From: Candidatus Eiseniibacteriota bacterium
Lineage (GTDB): Bacteria > Eisenbacteria > RBG-16-71-46 > CAIMUX01
Length of the DNA stretch: 7,994 bases
Assembly (NCBI GenBank): GCA_029569475.1
Contig: JAKQSZ010000044.1
Coordinates: 1 to 7,994 of the forward strand
Direction of reading: 5' to 3'
Numbering within the stretch: the stretch's first letter is position 1; each line of letters opens with the position of its first letter. The notes below the pieces were generated by a model. It worked only from the letters and a program-made list of their open reading frames with translations. It did not search any database and was not told where the DNA came from. The translations under genes were made by a program, and so were the position numbers. Of this stretch, positions 6,900 through 7,994 are shown piece after piece.

Positions 6900-6919
6900 C
6901 CCACCTGGCCAAGGGTGGG
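6900..6919. repeat. Hairpin CCCACCT / GGGTGGG
   Basis: An inverted repeat giving a 7-bp RNA stem (6 Watson-Crick pairs plus one U-G) around the 6-nt loop GGCCAA. No U-tract follows on either strand. It could help end transcription from the regulator gene, or be chance. Confidence 0.25.
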
Positions 6920-7222
6920 CGAAACGTCGGCACCATCGCCTTCGCTCCTCACGCCGCCTATCGATTTCGCATGGATGGCTGCTCCGAGTTGTACACGGAG
7001 ACCTGGTCGGGGAATCTCCCCATGATCGGATTGGCCGTTCGGGTGGGGTTCATTGAGTGCCGGCGCGAGTCCGGAGCTTGCGAGGTCCGCGGAAAGAAGC
7101 ACGACGCCGTACGCTTCGTTCTGTCCGCCGATCGACTGAGGTCGTGCTGGCCCTGGCTGGATGAGGCGGTCTTGACATGAGACTCGAACGACGCGGGTCG
7201 ATGGCAGCCCGCGCCATCCCCA

Positions 7223-7306
7223 CCGATTCGGATCTACCTGATTCAGCGCCTCCCGGCGGCCTCTGCGGATGGCCCCCGACATCGGACCGGATGGCTCCGA
7301 TTCGGA
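7223..7306. repeat. Duplicated palindrome CCGATTCGGA, copies 74 bp apart
   Basis: CCGATTCGGA occurs at 7223-7232 and again at 7297-7306, where it is part of the perfect odd palindrome TCCGA-T-TCGGA (7296-7306). A short direct repeat CGGATGGC (7266-7273 and 7288-7295) lies between them. Two copies of the same dyad about 120-200 bp upstream of a proposed promoter would fit a pair of regulator sites, but they could also be debris of a decayed repeat. Confidence 0.4.
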
Positions 7307-7419
7307 GACACTTTCGGAACTCGTGGGTTGCGCGCCGGACGATACCGGGCCCGCGGCGCCCGCTCCATCCGGGATCCCGCGCGGCGTGGTCGAACACAGT
7401 GTCTCCGCGCCGCGCACGG

Positions 7420-7428
7420 TGGTACAAT
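7420..7428 (+). promoter_or_regulatory. Extended -10 promoter (TGG-TACAAT) for the repeat-protein gene
   Basis: TGGTACAAT carries the extended -10 TGn followed by TACAAT (5 of 6 to TATAAT), unusually AT-containing for this region. The -35 area (about 7400-7405, TGTCTC) is poor, as allowed for extended -10 promoters. A start near 7435 would give a leader of about 135 nt to the ATG at 7570. Confidence 0.45.
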
Positions 7429-7542
7429 CCCGCCGAGGAAGGCCGGAAACGACACCCCGGCATCGCGGGTCCGCATGCGTTGGTGATCTGTGTGACGGCG
7501 AGCCCGCCGGGTTGGGAGGCCGGAGGACATTCCCGGATTGCA

Positions 7543-7556
7543 TTCGCGTGAGCGAA
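7543..7556 (+). promoter_or_regulatory. 5-bp hairpin with GUGA (GNRA) tetraloop abutting the Shine-Dalgarno
   Basis: TTCGC-GTGA-GCGAA folds in RNA into a perfect 5-bp stem capped by a GNRA-class tetraloop, ending one base before the GGGAGG ribosome binding site of the gene at 7570. It could influence ribosome access or mRNA stability. Confidence 0.35.
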
Positions 7557-7557
7557 C

Positions 7558-7569
7558 GGGAGGTCTCCC
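7558..7569 (+). promoter_or_regulatory. Strong Shine-Dalgarno embedded in an inverted repeat next to the ATG
   Basis: GGGAGGT (7558-7564) sits 5 nt before ATG 7570 and fixes the start of the last gene. The same bases form GGGAG-GT-CTCCC, so the Shine-Dalgarno could pair with the bases between it and the start codon (realistically GGGA/TCCC with a 4-nt loop). The ribosome-binding role is clear; self-sequestration is speculative. Confidence 0.6.
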
Positions 7570-7994
7570 ATGTCTGGTCAAATCTTTGCCGTTTCTCTGC
7601 GGGTGGCCCGCGTCCTCGGCGGCGCCGGCCTCGCCTGCGGCGTTCTCCTGTGCGGGTCGGGCCTCGCGCGGTGCGTGGATCATGCCCCGGTTCCCAGCAT
7701 GCTCGATCAGGTTCCGTCCAAGACGTCAGGTTCTTCGGGCCAGTTTCCTCCAGTGCTCATCCCCCTCCATGCGCACTGGAGCGAGGGCTTCCACCTGCCG
7801 GGCATGGACGGCCCGGTCTACACCCAGCTCGTACGAGGTGATGAGCTGTTCGTCGGAGGGCTCTTCGACTGGGTGGGACCTGTCACCGCTCATGGGATCG
7901 TCCGGTGGGACGGGACGGGCTGGTCCGTCGTGGGCTCTGGCGTAATGGGAGAAGATGGAGGGTACGTTTTCAGTTTGGCGGAGTACGTCGGCAA
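7570..7994 (+). CDS. Exported beta-propeller-like repeat protein (WDG/LGSG repeats), 3' end outside window
   Basis: Open from ATG 7570 to the window edge (141 codons, no stop), with a strong Shine-Dalgarno. Residues about 8-33 form a signal peptide (basic start, LGGAGLACGVLLCGSGLA), giving a secreted or surface protein; Cys24, Cys28 and Cys35 do not fit a clean lipobox. The mature part contains DELFVGGLFDWVGPVTAHGI, then VRWDGTGWSVVGSGVMG (111-127) and the start of the next unit, VFSLAEYVG. This is the repeat 'L..GG.F...G......I.RWDG..W..LGSG..G.VY.L..Y.G' known from long secreted proteins of environmental bacteria, predicted to fold as a beta-propeller and often ending in a FlgD-like or sorting domain. 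Function unknown, perhaps surface binding or adhesion. It is unrelated to the genes to its left and probably its own transcription unit. Confidence 0.75.
   Translation, partial: MSGQIFAVSLRVARVLGGAGLACGVLLCGSGLARCVDHAPVPSMLDQVPSKTSGSSGQFPPVLIPLHAHWSEGFHLPGMDGPVYTQLVRGDELFVGGLFDWVGPVTAHGIVRWDGTGWSVVGSGVMGEDGGYVFSLAEYVG

Larger units (their letters stand above)
6730..7569. other. Long non-coding or decayed interval between regulator and repeat-protein gene
   Basis: About 840 bp with no protein I can support. Frames on both strands stay open because stops are rare at this GC content, but they encode Arg/Pro/Ser-rich text without recognisable domains. The least bad candidate is the + frame ending at 7180 (ATG 6971, 69 aa, MDGCSELYTETWSGN...), which has no Shine-Dalgarno and no family resemblance. 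The interval holds several small inverted repeats, a duplicated palindrome near 7223 and 7297, an extended -10 promoter at about 7420, and a leader before the gene at 7570. No tRNA, rRNA or CRISPR structure was seen. Confidence 0.6.

Noticed and set aside
5266..6936. 556-codon minus-strand open frame opposite the regulator
   Set aside because: Arg/Pro/Gly-rich text without domains, lying over the STAND and TPR segments that are clearly coding on the + strand.
7009..7021. GGGGA-ATC-TCCCC inverted repeat
   Set aside because: A perfect 5-bp dyad, but isolated, with no T-tract and no promoter nearby; expected by chance at this base composition.
6794..7180. Possible 128-aa (or 69-aa from ATG 6971) + strand protein ending at 7180
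   Set aside because: Composition from 6971 is mildly protein-like, but there is no Shine-Dalgarno, no recognisable motif and no homolog I can recall. Not enough to call a gene.
6866..7543. 225-aa minus-strand frame in the gene-poor interval
   Set aside because: Low-complexity Pro/Ser/Arg/Gly content, no start context and no family motif.
7177..7551. 124-aa + strand frame starting ATGA-coupled to the frame ending at 7180
   Set aside because: The overlap looks like coupling, but the translation is Arg/Pro/Ser-rich filler, crosses the proposed promoter at 7420, and its upstream partner is itself unsupported.

Overview
The window is GC-rich, densely coding bacterial DNA. Secretion signals (ArsF-like protein, last gene) and a periplasm-facing redox cassette point to a Gram-negative-type envelope. 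The WDG/LGSG-repeat protein at the right edge and the large STAND regulator resemble genes I associate with deep-branching or environmental phyla (for example Eisenbacteria- or Acidobacteria-like genomes). That placement is inference; nothing here fixes the taxon.

Left part (1-2742, + strand): an arsenic/organoarsenical resistance operon. The tail of a membrane protein (1-120) is followed by a 77-aa thioredoxin-like protein with CPKC (ArsE-like), a secreted thioredoxin-like protein with CASC (ArsF family), a six-helix CcdA/DsbD-like permease with one Cys in each half (ArsG family), and an ACR3 arsenite efflux permease. The last four genes are joined by 4-bp GTGA/ATGA overlaps, so they are almost certainly one translationally coupled unit. 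ArsEFG-type proteins have been linked to reduction of nitro-aromatic arsenicals and export of the resulting amino-aromatic arsenicals; ACR3 exports inorganic arsenite. The cysteine layout (cytosol, membrane, periplasm) also looks like a transmembrane thiol relay, the most interesting idea in the window. No arsR or arsC is visible.

Middle (2743-4275): directly after acr3 lies a C-terminal scrap of an endonuclease/exonuclease/phosphatase-family gene with its GSDH motif changed to GSGH, then an imperfect 37-bp tandem repeat that runs over the stop codon of a convergent alpha/beta hydrolase gene (- strand, 3127-4122). That hydrolase is divergent from a large XRE-STAND-TPR regulator (+ strand, 4276-6729). 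The 153-bp space between them holds a possible promoter and two small palindromes, so the pair may be regulator and target.

Right part (6730-7994): about 840 bp with no convincing gene, containing small inverted repeats, a duplicated CCGATTCGGA palindrome and an extended -10 promoter at about 7420. It ends at a strong ribosome binding site and the first 141 codons of a secreted beta-propeller-like repeat protein that runs off the window.
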